Source of the DNA: Plectosphaerella cucumerina
Lineage: Eukaryota > Ascomycota > Sordariomycetes > Glomerellales > Plectosphaerellaceae
Assembly (NCBI GenBank): GCA_020746995.1
Contig: JAGPXD010000001.1
Span: forward strand, 744,001-808,000
Reading direction: 5' to 3'
Length of the DNA: 64,000 nucleotides
Positions within the stretch are counted from its first letter, which is position 1. Each line of letters opens with the position of its first letter. The translations under genes were made by a program, and so were the position numbers. The notes under the pieces are model-generated. The model saw only the letters and a list, made by a program, of their open reading frames with translations, ran no database searches and was not told the origin of the DNA. This document shows, in pieces, positions 34,160 to 46,417 of this stretch.

Positions 34160-36694
34160 AGAGGGGGGTGGTAGTCTGAGAGCAACCCGCCTGCCAGTGA
34201 GACTGACGATGATGATACGATGCGGGCGCGAGCGCCGGGAGGGGCGGTTGAGATTCATGGAACAAAAATTCCGGCATTGGGAACGGCGTACTTGGGGCCC
34301 ATATCCCTCGATGAAGGGGGCCATTCATTCTTCGTCGACATAGCAAGCAACACAAAGGCCCTTCTCCGATCCTTCGACCTATACGACAACCTGTACACAC
34401 CTAGTAATATACCACTGCGTTTGCTTTGCTCTTCCGTCTTGAGTTCCTGGTGGGTAGTATTCCGCCTCGTAGCATCACACAGACCTCCAAACGTCATCTG
34501 TATTTTCTCTGCCTTCTTCACGGGGGAATCCAGCCGGCTAGCGGTCATGGGCCATGTGACTGCTGCATGTGCGCTTAGACGCCGATCCTGCACGGGCTCC
34601 ATGGATGATAGCTTTGCTACGTGGCCGGGATAGCCAGGTAGCATGCCGGCGACGGCAACAGCAAGGCATCGACGACGCTTGTTTTCTCAGCTCAGGCGAT
34701 GATTGCCCGGCCCGGGAAGTTTCCCCGCTGGACGTCTCGTCACAGACTTGGCAAGGGTCACTCACTGAAGAAGGTCTCACATCATCGGCACATCGGGGAT
34801 GGGGACGGGGAGAAGGGCAAAGCAAGAGGGGTTAGATGACAGGCGGCGCTGGAGGTCCAAGCGGGGGACGAGCGTCGAAGATCAGACGAATGGAACACCT
34901 CTCTTCCCATCCGTGCAAGGCGAGCTTGCGGTCGAAAGCAGCAAAGTGCGAGGAGGAGGCACATGTTAGTGAGTGATGTCTTTTGGCGGTTGAAATTCCA
35001 GGTCGACAATCTGCTTGTCTCTCCCCGTCCCTGCGGCGCGTCGGGTCTCTGTCTCCCTGAGGCGGCTTAGAGTTGGTTCCGAAGACACGAGACGGGGATT
35101 CCAACGGCGGCGATGTTTCGGACGGTGCGCTCGCGCTCCACAGTACCTTTGGGGCCTTGGAATCTTTCGATGCATGAACCAGGACTCGCCCCAAGTGCCC
35201 GCCCGGCCCCCTTCGACGCATGAGACACATGATCTGCATGACGCGCGAGGGAGCCCAGTCTCCGACGACGTGTGGGAGTCCATCTCGGAGGTCCAGCGAG
35301 AAAGGCACTGTACGATAGAGGCGAGACGCCGCGTGTCGAGATGGGGAAAGCGGTCGGACGGTGGGTGTGCTGGCTTTAATTTCCAGGTGTCGGGAGGTCC
35401 AGAGCGGTCTTTGGATTGGCTGGGCGGTTGGCAGCTTGAGGGTGACCGTTGGTTGGTGATATTACAGCGGTATTATAGGTTTCGGGGGAGGCACATTTGG
35501 GGGATATTATAAGGGGCATCCCCGGGTCTAGTAGAAACTGAGCAGCGATTCACGACGGACGGGATGAACAAATACAAATCTCCAAGATGCATTGGGGCTT
35601 CCAGAAGGTTTGATTCTCAGATAGAGAAGATGCCCGTCATGTGAGACCAGAGCACATGCTTGCTCCATGCATAATGAAAGGGGTTCCTCCTCTTCTCCCT
35701 GGAGTGCCTAAGAGGGAGAAGGGGGCCACCCCTGAATCTCATCCAGATCGGGCGCTGCAGGGCATCAAGTACCTCACCACCTATCGGACGGTACAAGGAG
35801 ACAATCGTGCATGGCAGTGGCAGCCATCGCCCCCATTTTTCTGCTTGCCAGGCCGGGCCCCCTAAACTTTTTCCCCCGTATCGTTCCTTCCGTCCACTCT
35901 ATCGAATGGGGGGCACCCAATACCCGCACAGGACAATAGGCGCCACCGGAACGCGCCTATTTCCTCAGGTACCTCAAGCGTACCGAATCCCCGTGCCTCC
36001 CTTCCAATCTTCCCGTCCCCAATCCCATGGAAGTGCCCCAACCCACCTGAGCGTCGTCGTCCTCCGTCACGTCTTTGACACCTTCTCCACGGTGCTTCTT
36101 CAAGCTTCGCATCTTTTTGTCCCGCTGCATCCGTATGCTATTGTCCTTCTTTTTGTCCCGCCAGCAGCATCATCACCATCAGCATTCGTCAACACCACAG
36201 CGCATTGTGTGGTCCGTCCCTCACGCACCCCAGTCGCGAAAGGGGACCCGCCGTGCCATCTAATTTGTCCATCGCCGCCCGCTGCCGCCCACACCCCCCA
36301 GTCCAGCCCAGTCGGGGACTCTCCAGGGCTCTCTCTGCATTCCGTCCATTCCACGACAGCGACAACACCACCGGCCCCACGAAAACAAGCCCAACCGATT
36401 CCAGTGCAGACGGGAGAGAGAGAGAGACGCCTGATCACACATGCTCTTCCCGTAGAGCCCGAATTCCCCCCTCGACCGGCACACGCCCATCTCCCATGCA
36501 GCAGCGCCGCCCTCGCGTCTCCCCGATCGCCGCCGTGTCGCATCAACCCCTGAGCACCACAGCCGACTGCTCCACGAGCTGACGCCCACGCCCGACCATT
36601 ACCTGGTACCAGGATATCAGTCCTCCCCAGTAGGCAGGGGAGCTCGATACATCGCACAACGGAACCTCTGCCCGCTTGAGCAGCGCGAGGAACC
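34160..36694. other. Intergenic region, about 2.5 kb, no gene seen
   Basis: The first few hundred bases are the FZO1 3' flank. From about 35860 to 36690 the plus strand is C/T-rich with many CCCC and TTC tracts and leads into the next gene, as in long fungal 5' leaders. Frames there (for example 35807-36553) are Pro/Ser-rich by composition. I see no RNA gene. Confidence 0.5.
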
Positions 36695-39600
36695 ATGTCC
36701 CTGAACGGCCTGGACGACCCCAAGGTCAAGGAGGCCCACGAAGCAGCTGCCGCGGAGCCCGGAGGATGGTGAGTCTCCCAAAAAAAATATTGTATCTGCC
36801 TGCGTCCTTTGTGTGACAAGATCGCGATTCCTCGTGGCCATGTGCTGATCAGGGGCCTGTCTTGTTTTCTAGGTTTCTCCTCAAATATGCCGCTCGTGAC
36901 GAGGTCGACCTGCTAGGACGTGGAAATGGGGGCATTGTCGAGATCCGCAACAACATTGCTCAGTACGAAGAGACGTCGCCCCTATTTGGCTTTCTCCGAT
37001 ATCGCCGGCGAAATGTTCTCATCAAGTACCTGCCTGACGACTGCTCCCGTCTGGTGCAAGGTTCGTAACGATACTGCCTTTTGGATATCCAAGAATCGCA
37101 TACTGACGTCCCTCAAACAGCCCGCCTGTCGGTACACTTCAACGCCATCTGCGAGAGGTTCGCCCCATACAACACAACATTCTCCATCTCCACCGCCAAG
37201 GAGCTCAAGGACACGAAGCTGTCCGCCGCCTGCTCCCTTCATGCGGCATCCGGGTCCACATCCTCTTCCACCAGCTCTTTGCGGCGGAGAAGACTGATGG
37301 AAATCGCCGAGGAGGAGGAAGAGGAACAGCGCGCTGTCAAGAGGTCTTCAACGGTCCTCGAGGACGACGACGGAGATTCCGACACCGACAGGCCGAGATC
37401 GCCCGACTCTCCGCCCCCTGTCCTCCTCAACTCGGACCTGGCGGCGCAGCCTGAGGAGAGCAAGTTCTCTCCCTCGGTGGACCCTCCAAACTTCGTCGGA
37501 GTCGACAGGCCAGAGTCACCGGGCGCCTACGACGACGAAGGCCGGAGACTCTCCTCGCAGACGGCGCGCCCCGACCTCTACAGCTACAACTCATATCCCT
37601 ACGGCAAGCCCAAGGTCAAGCTTGGGCCCCGTCCCTCTCTCGAAGCAAGCGGTCGCCCAAAAACGGCCGCCGGCGCAGGAAATTTCAGGCCAGTCTCGCA
37701 GATGCCCACGGGACTCAAGATGTTCTCCAAAGGCTCGAAACGCGTCAAGGCCGCCGACGACAACGACAACGCAGACCACGACCCCACCGCCGTCGCCTTC
37801 CCTATTGTCAACAACAATACAATCGACCACCCCTCCACACTCATCGCCGATGACGGCTCCTCAAAATCGCCCACCAGCCCTGTCAGGCCCGCCACCAGCT
37901 CCGGCGTCTCGATGAAGTCGCCCGTCGTCACCACCTTCCCGACCGTCATCAAGAACACCATGACCCCCGAAAAGGCGCGCCTCATGCGCGCCATGCAGCT
38001 CCGCGAGAAAAAGAAGCAGGCTAGTCTCCTGCCTCCTGCTGCGCCTGCCGCCGAGGGCTCCAACCAGGATGAGCACGCCGAACACCGACAGCAGAGCCCT
38101 GAATCCGAGGAATCGACATCAGGCCTGGCCACACTACAAGAAGAGGAGGAGAAGCGCCAGTCAATGGCAAAGCTGGACTCTGGCGTTGTTGTGGATTCTG
38201 CGACGGAGTCCCATGCCGAACACGAACACTCTGACGCTGCTCAGAGCGACTCACGTCCCGAATCTCCCCTCGCGCCATCGTCCGAACCCGACCAGTCGAC
38301 CAAGGCGTCTTCGTTATCCGAGGCGACAGACGAAACAGTGAAGTCTCCTGGGGTTGACGACAGCGAGCGGGAGTCGTCGCCGGCCGGCGAGGACAAGCCT
38401 GAAGCTGCGGAGCAACTCCGCCCAACAATTGAACAAGATCAGGAGGGCGAGGAGCGGGAACACTCCACTCTGGTTGATTCGAGCGGTGCTGAGGATGCCG
38501 CTGAGGTCTCCGAAGTCACGTCAAGTCCACCGAAGGGAGAGCAGGTGGCAGGCGAGCTTGTGGCAGCAAACAACACTGACGAGGCCGCCGAGGCTGCCGT
38601 GTCCACTGAAGTCGTCGACACTGCAAACAGCGAACCTCAGCCCGAAACTACCCAGGAGCCAAGCACAGCAGCCGTCCAGGAAACGCCCAAGAAAGCCGAG
38701 GAAAGTGAAGAGGCGGCAGCGGACGATATTCCGGAGCCGCCACTGACACCACCCGTCTCCAAGTTCGCCAGGGGAAGAGCCATGTCGCCCAGCAGCATGA
38801 CTCCTGACTCCAAGGAGACTACTTCTGACGCTGCGGCAACCCCGCCACATGGTATTCCGACCTCCAAGTTCTCGACAAGCAGCCCCGTGGGTGTGCCGAC
38901 TATCGTGCCGCCCCCCGCGGAGGCTGAAGAGTCTGACCTGGCAACTTCTGAGGAGAACGCACAGAAGCAAAAGAGGCGGACCATTGAGCCGATCCGTACC
39001 GACCTGAAGATTGGCGAGAAGGTTTCAAACGATAACCTCTCCGACGACGACGCCCTGATGGACGAACTCCAGTCGGCCACTCTGGAGCACGCCAAGCCGA
39101 TGCTCGTCTCGAAGTCCCCCGTATCGCCGATGTTCCCAAGTCCGAGCCCGACACAGGAGACCGGCGACAAGGGCCCTCCTCGCGTCGTGCGCACCAGCTC
39201 CAACCCGATCCGGGGAAATCTCCTCACCCCGTCGGATGTTACTCAGAACTCGGCACGGTCTGTATCTTCTGGCGCCGCCTACCTACATAAGATCACTCAA
39301 CAGCACACATCCAGCCGCGAAAATCTGCTGCCCAAGACGGGCAAGCTCGGTTCGCGGATCTCTCAGAGGATCAAGGCGTTGGAGATGCTTTCCGTCACCA
39401 CACCGGGCGACGTGCCCACGCGCAGTAACTCGACGCGGAGTGTTGCTCCCTCGGCTACATTCTTCTCCGTCGGCAAGGGCCGGGAACCCTCCCGCTCGCC
39501 ATCTGTTGCGGACCGCGCCACCTCCCTTTCGAGGCGCAGCCCGCAGCGCAGCAGCACGGCCATCTCCGACTCTCGCGAGGGCTCTCCTGAATTTAGGGTA

Positions 39601-40759
39601 CAAAGGGAGAGGTCTCTGTCGGTCGCCAGCAGGCTGTCCATGTTTGAAGCCCCGACGGTCCCTTCACCCACATTGATGCCACGCGGCAGGCAGGAGACCA
39701 TCTCCGTGACCGCTCGCATCCTCCGTGACCCCAGCGAGGTCGGCCTGCAGCCCGAGGTTCCTAAGGATCCCTCGGAGTTCTCGCGACTGGAGTTGCGGCA
39801 GTCGCCCTTGGAGGTGAACCACCAGCGGGCCGATGCGGAGCACCCATCACCACCCAAGCAGACGATTCAAGAACGGAGAATGTCTAGGGAGACGAGGAAG
39901 TCTCAGTCAGATGACAAGGACGAGGAAGAAGACACCAAGGCTAGGCGTTCGTCTTTGAGCATCGTTAGGGACTTCATCAAGGACCCCCGCAAGTCACTGA
40001 GCTCGGCTCCTCCTGATGTCCTGACCGCTCCCTCTGTCATGAGCCCCAAGACCTCGCCCTCGCGTCCCCCGTCAACTCACAACAACAGCAGCTCGAGCTT
40101 CCCCCGCCGCCTCTCGATCAGCAGCCGCAGGTCCTCCATCAGCAAGGACGCCGCGCTCTCGCCCTCGGCCACTGAGGCCAGCGGATCCGGCGACGACAGC
40201 AGGTCGACTAAGAGCGACAAGAAGAAGGGCCGCGCTGGTAGATTCATGCGCAGGCTGTCGTCTTCCATCAGCTCGAGCCTGGGCAAGAACATGACCCCCA
40301 CGGCAATCTCCCCGACTGTCAAGGAGGAGGACGCGACAGATATGGGCGAGGCCCGCCCGGCCCAGCCGTCGGTGCAGTACATGGGCGACGTCAACGTGCA
40401 ATTCCCTGATAACCTTCTGTGGAAGCGCCGTACGCTCGGCCTCGACTCGCAGGGCTTCCTGATCCTCTCGGCGTCCAACGCCACCGGCAAGGACAAGCCC
40501 ACCATCGGTGTCAAGCGGTACCACCTCAGCGACTTCCGCACACCCTTCACTCCGGACGTGGAGGTCCAGGAGCTCCCGAACAGCGTGGTCCTTGACTTCA
40601 TCGAGGGCTCCGGCCTGCAAATGGCCTGCGAGGACCGCGCTGGGCAGATGGAGCTGCTGAACAGTAAGTCGCCATTCATCCGACTTTGCCACGGGCATCA
40701 CTGACACCCATGTAGCTCTTCTGGAGGCGCACCAGAGCCATACTCAGTTTGGCCAGTAG
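36695..40759 (+). CDS. ADF-H (coactosin-like) protein with long disordered middle and PH-like C-terminus
   Basis: Four exons (36695-36768, 36873-37060, 37121-40663, 40716-40759) join in frame to 1282 residues. Residues ~5-135 form an ADF-homology/coactosin-type actin-binding domain (GWFLLKYAARDEVDLLG, NVLIKYLPDDCSRLVQARLSVHFNAI, STAKELKDTKLSAA). About 1000 residues of low complexity follow: acidic, then Ser/Thr/Pro-rich with many SP/TP sites, and a basic Ser/Arg stretch (FPRRLSISSRRSSISK). The last ~105 residues are ordered (YMGDVNVQFPDNLLWKRRTL to LLEAHQSHTQFGQ) and look PH-like. Inferred role: a cortical actin-binding protein, with the tail binding membrane or partner. The many SP/TP sites suggest kinase control. 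Confidence 0.85.
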
Positions 40760-41452
40760 TCGACTAGCGTTCCGAAAACTGGCTATTAATATCCCTCTTC
40801 ATCAGCATGTCCACGGCGCTGACCGGGACTGCTGCTCACTGTGTCGACCACATTGCCCCTTGTACCTTACACCACACGTCACCCACGACGTTCTTCTCTA
40901 TTATAGAGGCGGCGTTTCGCGGCCATCTGCCCGAAGCCGTAGCTCCGACCTCCCACTTGCATCACGCTCCTGCAGCACCCAAAAGTCCCTATCCAACACA
41001 CACACCGCATCAGGCTCATCGTCGCCGCTGTCTCTCTCTCACTCTCTTATCCCGCTTAGCTTGTTTTCTTTTCTTGTCTGGAAATGATACCACATTCAGG
41101 GGGGGGACGACAGGTCACCCCCGTTCATTCTGGGGGATAGCACTGGGGGCGGGACATCATCTTTTGGTGTGAATTTTTTTCCCTCAGCGCCGCCCTTGTT
41201 CTTGCTTCAGCTGGCGATCCCGCGCCCCGGGGATGCTTTAGTCACTTTGAGGGGAGGCGGTGGAGGAGGGTTGCCGCCCTGACAGATGGGGGTTGGATAA
41301 CCGGGTCTCACTTTTTTGAGGGACAGTTGGAGGGGGATAGCTCGCCGCTTTGTAGGGGTGGTAATGTAAAGTGGGCGTACCATCTGAGCAGATGCTTGTG
41401 TGTGAAGATGGCCAAGTGAAGATATGTGTGAGATGTATGGGATCTAGCAGGG
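40760..41452. other. Convergent 3' flanks, no gene seen
   Basis: About 0.7 kb between the stops of two converging genes. It contains a CT-rich stretch near 41030-41080 and short G runs near 41100. No credible frame was found. Confidence 0.5.
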
Positions 41453-42706
41453 CTACCACATGATTCTGCGTAGCCGTTCCTTTTCATCTTCGCCCCCGAA
41501 GATGGAGTTGATGCCTTGTCGTGCGAGCTGGCGCGTCTGCTCGTCAGAGAGGCCAAAGTGCTCAGCAGCGAGGCGGTACTCGTTCGACAGCGGACTTCCA
41601 AATACGCCAACATCGTCGGTCTGGCAGAAAGTCAGCTCATCTCTCGTCTAGACGGAACGTGCGGACATACCCCTAGGGACACATTGCACCCCTCGGCGCC
41701 CATCCACTCCCCGAGATGATGTCCCGGAAACCCGCCGGTGACCATCTTGGCCTGCACATTGCAGCTGAGGCACAACTCCAGACCAATACCGCCCTCACGC
41801 CCCCTCGCTCTGACGACATCCTTGATCTCCGGCGAGAGGCAGATGACATGTCCCAAACGATCAGGACGCCATGCCATAAGCGTAGCGAGCTCTTCATCCG
41901 TCGATGACACGGGTGCCTCTGCAAAATGCACCGTCACCTTGAGACCCTGTTCCCTCGCCTCCTTAAAAACAGGAGTAAAGACATCCACACTGCCGCGCTC
42001 ATCACCCGGAGCACGAGCGCACGGGTCTCCGCAGAGATCGATACCGACAACACGCCCGCGCAGCGTGGAGGCGATGCGGAGCGTCTCGGCCGCGTCGGCG
42101 GGTGAGTCGCGGCGGTCGACGCTGAGGATGAGGCGGGTGTGCATGGATAGAGGGGCGTGATCGCGCTCCCAGGCGTCGATGGCGTCGAGGACGGTGCGGA
42201 CGTAGGCTTCGCGGGTGAGGAGGAGTGAGCCATCGGGGGAGAGGACGCGGCGGGGGGTGGTGCGGAGCTCGAGGTAGGTGACGCCGTCGGCTGCGAAGTC
42301 GGTGAGGACGGAGCGGGTTGCGAGAGTTAGGGAGGGGGCGTCGGTGAGGAGGGAGTAGATGTACTAGGGTTGGTAGTTAGATATCCTGTGAGGCTGGTGG
42401 GACATGGGGTTGGCGGACGCTGGAGAAGAGGGGGAAGAAGCTGCGGAGGGTGTCAGGACTGAGGGCTAAAGGGGGGAGGGAGCGCACGTCTTGAGATCGT
42501 AGTCGTGTTTCCCCTCGGGCATGACGAGGGCGGGGTCTTCGATTGTGAGGAGGCCGGCGGCGTGTTTGGGGGCCCAGATGTCGCGGAGGGTTTGGCGGCT
42601 GATGCTGCCTGTGAGATGAGCGTGGAGCTGCGAGGTGTTAGGGGCGGAAGAGATAGCGAAGGATGTGTTGGCCGACCTCAATCTTTGGCAGCGCTTTGTA
42701 GTCCAT
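41453..42706 (-). CDS. Adenosine deaminase-like protein (ADAL/MAPDA type, N6-methyl-AMP deaminase)
   Basis: Five exons (42706-42677, 42627-42488, 42440-42419, 42363-41671, 41620-41453) join in frame to 350 residues. The start MDYKALPKIELHAHLTGS contains the metal-binding HxH of the amidohydrolase fold. The TFFPLFSSYIYSLLTD and YLELRTTPR blocks set the ADAL group apart from true adenosine deaminases. HFAEA (metal His and catalytic Glu side), DRLGH and the TDDVGVFG metal Asp motif complete the active site. The family hydrolyses N6-methyl-AMP to IMP, clearing modified nucleotides from RNA turnover. Two of the four introns have weak donors, GTCGGC and GTCCGC, but only they restore the conserved frame. 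The protein is cytosolic with no signal. Confidence 0.9.
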
Positions 42707-43298
42707 GATGATGGGTTGGAGGTGCTGTTACACCGAGGAGGTTGGCGATAGGTTTGGTGGTGTTTAGGTGAGATTCCCCGACGTTGTGGGCGCGATCAGC
42801 CATCTCCACTTCGCTCACATTCGGCATCACCAATGTCAAAGAGGTACGCAAATCAAATCATGAATTTGCCGGCCATCCCCGGCCGGCCCCTGCTGGGCAA
42901 AATAATACACTGGATGGACATCATCCGTCCTCAAGAGTTGAGAGCAAGAAAAACCATGTCCCTCCTTCCCTTCCCTTCTCTCCTTTGCAGCAGCCGTCCC
43001 GAGGCAGAATGGTGCGCCCCCGAATGCCGCCGTATAATACACGAGCGTGCGCACGCAACGAGGCTTTCCTGCTATTAAACCACTGGGCCGCTTCCAATCG
43101 AATCGTCCCTTCTTCCACTCGGCTGCCAATGACCGGAGAATCGCATCAGCAGGGGGAAATGCCGCCCCTTCCGTTGCTGGTAAGTAATGTACAAGTGGTC
43201 GGCAGGCGCGCGTATTTGCGCACTCGAGGCAAGAGCGGGATGGTGAGAGTTCATCCGCTGCGGTTGCCGATTGCGTTTTGCTTCGTACGCCGCGCCGC
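42707..43298. other. Intergenic region, no gene seen
   Basis: About 0.6 kb holding the promoter of the deaminase gene and the 3' flank of TOM22, both on the minus strand. No credible frame or RNA structure was found. Confidence 0.5.
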
Positions 43299-43825
43299 TT
43301 ACAGGGCAGGGCGGGCCTCGGCCTTGCCCAGCGACTGGGACAGCTGGTCGGCGGTGGTGGCGTTGCCCTCGTCACCGGCGGTGAGGAGGTCGCCGCCGGC
43401 CTCGCGCATGCGGTACTCGCGCTCCATGCCCTCGATCTGCTGGTCCTCGGACCAGCAGGTGGCCAGGGGGACGCCGATCATGAGGGCGGTGGCGCAGACG
43501 ACCCAGGCGGTGCGCGAGCCGTAGTACCAGGTGGTCTGGACGAGGCCGACGCCGGCGCCGACCTTGTCGCTGATCCAGCCGCGCGTCGTGGGGGGGATGA
43601 TATCCTTCAGGGCGGCGAGGCGCTCGGCGAGGGTCTCTTGGGATGGGTCGTAGTCGCTGTCGTCGGAGATTTCGGAGTCTGAGGGAAGGAAGTTAGCACT
43701 AGGATTGGGGGCGACCGTGGTTGGGAAAGAAGCGTACCGGTGTCGGTGAAGTCGGCATCCTCCTCGATGGGTCCCTTCTGGGAGCCCTGGAAGTGCTCAT
43801 CCTCGACCTCGACGAGCTGGACCAT
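43299..43825 (-). CDS. TOM22: Mitochondrial import receptor subunit Tom22
   Basis: Two exons (43825-43738 and 43678-43299) join in frame to 155 residues from MVQLVEVEDEHF. The acidic cytosolic part (EEDADFTDTDSEISDDSDYD) is a presequence receptor surface. It is followed by the conserved ETLAERLAALKDIIPPTTR, then the single membrane segment TAWVVCATALMIGVPLATCW with its characteristic proline. An intermembrane-space tail follows (EDQQIEGMEREYRMRE). It is the central receptor and organiser of the TOM complex. The frame is open for another 150 codons upstream, with an ATG at 44128 that would give a 256-residue protein. The start at 43825 fits the family. Confidence 0.93.
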
Positions 43826-44391
43826 CTTGGAATCTGTGTCTGAATCGGAGGAGTTGGGGGTCAAGATTCCGGGCTCGAAATCAGAGATAGTGGCTGAGGC
43901 GACGGGTGAGGCAGGTGCGACAAGGGCGAGAGCGGCCTTGAGCTTGATGACTTGCTCCCAGAGGTAGTTGTTCGGGTGGATGGGATAGCGGATGGAGCCG
44001 GTGGTGTTGGTATTGCGTCTGTGGGCGGCTTCGATGGCTTGCAGGTGACGAAGTTTGTTCCTCCAGGCAAGGCGGCAGACCTCCTTGTACACCTCCGGGA
44101 ATTGCTCGAATTGCTGTTGTGGGTCCATCGTAAATTTTGAGCCGGATGTCCGGAGTTTTGCCGATCTCGGTGAACGAGATGAGGTGTCGGTGTGGCAGTG
44201 TGGCGGTGGAAGAATCTCGGTGAGGGTTTTGACCGAGGGGCACTTCAAGTATTTTGTGCTAGGCGGTGATTTCACGCTTCACTCACGCTTCTGCCACCTT
44301 CCTTCACAAAGAGCTGCTGCACCTGTGTGACTCGCGCTGATAAGACTCATCCCACTTGCCCTTATCTGGGACAATTCTGTCCTCAGACCTA
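43826..44391. other. TOM22 upstream region with in-frame open extension
   Basis: From 44128 to 43826 on the minus strand the frame reads MDPQQQFEQFPEVYKEVCRLAWRN and on through about 100 codons into TOM22 without a stop. It may be an N-terminal extension, a leader that happens to be open, or an undetected exon of something else. The remaining 260 bases to the MFS gene stop at 44392 show nothing. Confidence 0.4.
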
Positions 44392-45959
44392 TCAATCATT
44401 CTTCTTTCCCAGTCTGGGCAGACACAGCCAGAGGCCCAGCAACACCACCAACAGTGCCAGCACAATCGGCTGCAGCACCTGAACCCCCTTGGCCTGGGCA
44501 ATGGCACCAACAGCAAATGGCAGAACCGCCGCACCACTGCTCCCCAGTGCCGCAGCGAACCCGATGGCGCTGACATGGAGGTGTCTGGGCAAGAGCCGTG
44601 TCGCCGCCACGATGACCGTCGGGAACATGGGTCCTAGGAAGAAGCCCTGCAAAGCAACAGCCACAGCCGATACGTAGAACTGCGGCACCAGCCAAAACAC
44701 CAGCTCAAGTGCCATGGTCAGCAGAAGGTACCCGATGAGGGCGAAGCTGAGACCCAAACGCGGCGTCACGAACCCCAGAACCACACGGCCAACCGTCAGA
44801 CCCAGCCAGAAGCCGACGGAGGTCATACCTGCGTCGAACGGCGCGGCGTTTCGAACCCGCAGCATAAACTGCACGATCCATCCGCCGAGAGAGACCTCGA
44901 CGCCGACGTACTGTGAAGCAAGTCAGTCATCAGAGACAAGACTGGAGGGAGGCCCTTGGTCGGCAACCTACTCCAACAAGGAACGTGGCGCAGATCCAAG
45001 TGACACGAGCATAAGGCGCCGTGAACAGCGCCGTCTTCATCCCACCTCCCTCACCTTGGCCTCGGCCGCTATGGCTGATGCTCTGACGGTATACAGCCGC
45101 CGTCTGCGGCCAAAATGCCCACGTGCAGATCGCCAGCTCAGTGGCAGCGAGGCCGATCTGTCCCCTCGATATCAGCTTTTCCCCAGACCCAAAGTTCACA
45201 GCTTGCTCACCATGACATAGTAGTACGTGTACCACTGCAAATGCGCCCTAGTAATCATCGACGTCGCGATAAGCGGCGCGATTACACCGCCGACTCCGTA
45301 CGTTGCGTGCAGAAAGCCCATGACCTCGTTGGCACGAGTGAGGTTCCCAACCCACGCATTCCACGCCGCGTCCGCGAGGCCGTTGGCGAAACCTGCCAGC
45401 ACGTAGGCCGTCACCAGCACGGGGTAGGGCGGGTGCGGCGCGATGATGACATAGGCGGCGAGGTGACATCCGCCGCAGAGCATCGCAATCCCACGCTGGC
45501 CGAGCTTGACGTGGATAAGGTTGATAAGGCTTGCGGAGAGAACGTAGCCTACGAATGGGGAGAGGAAGATGAGCGAAACGATGATGTAGGAGAGGTCGTA
45601 ATATCTCTCGAGCTGGTTCTATCAGTCAGGCCTGGCTGGGCGGTGTGGCACGTACGTAGGGGAGAAGTGCCTACAGGTGTCAGCTTGGTCAACTTAGGCT
45701 GGGGAACTGAACTCACTCCGTATGCTGCATCGTTCGCCCCGAGCACAAGGAAGCTGAAGAAAGTCGCCCCTATCCGATACAGGTTCGACCTCGGGTAATT
45801 CCACCTCTCCAACGCCGCAGCAGCTGCAGTTTCAGCAACCTCATCATCCCCAAGACATTGTCCAGGGATCTCGGCCACAGGCGCGCCGTCTTTCTCCATT
45901 GTCTGCTGCTTGTCTGCCAACACGGACATTTCCATGGTACCTGTTGATAGAGTAGCCAT
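44392..45959 (-). CDS. MFS transporter, BSC6-like
   Basis: Five exons (45959-45717, 45670-45656, 45618-45211, 45157-44972, 44910-44392) join in frame to 456 residues from MATLSTGTMEMSV; an ATG five codons upstream is also possible. The second exon is only 15 bases (ALLPY), flanked by GTGAGT...TAG and GTACGT...TAG introns, and joins YG to NQLERYYDLSY exactly as in the family. Twelve membrane segments can be traced, beginning with LYRIGATFFSFLVLGANDAAYG and including the DAAWNAWVGNL and FYVSAVAVALQGFFLGPMFP blocks. This is the fungal group named for yeast BSC6. Substrates are unknown, and a sugar or small organic compound is a guess from remote relatives. Confidence 0.88.
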
Positions 45960-46417
45960 GATGATATGTCCCAAGGCTGCACGTCAGATTGACATCCCGG
46001 GATACCTCCTTTAATAGGCCAAACGCCTGGTAACGGAAGCACCCTAAACAGCAATCCCGCTCCGTCGCACAAACCTCGGAGAATGAGATCGCCTTCTGAT
46101 CGTCGAGTCTTTGGGCGAACCCTAACATGTCGGTGGTCCAAAGCGGGCAGCTCCGGGATTGGGCCGGGCGAACGATCCGTCCGGCCATGACAGCATGAAT
46201 GTGCCCAGCTACTGCAAGGTGATAAGATCGGCTCGTGCTACTTCGGAAGCTATTTCTGGTGAAAGCTTCAAATCACATAGCTGTGCACATGTCATGTAAT
46301 CTGTCTTACTGTGGTATACAAGGGCCATCCAACCCTCATGCCTCGCTGTCCATAAATCAAACACAATCCCCCAGATCATCATAATCATACCCAACGCCCA
46401 GAAATGCATGCCGCTCC
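45960..46417. other. Intergenic region, no gene seen
   Basis: About 460 bases of AT-richer DNA between the MFS gene start and the stop of the next minus-strand gene. The only frame (46209-46409, minus) has one hydrophobic stretch but no start context or family and is left uncalled. Confidence 0.5.
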
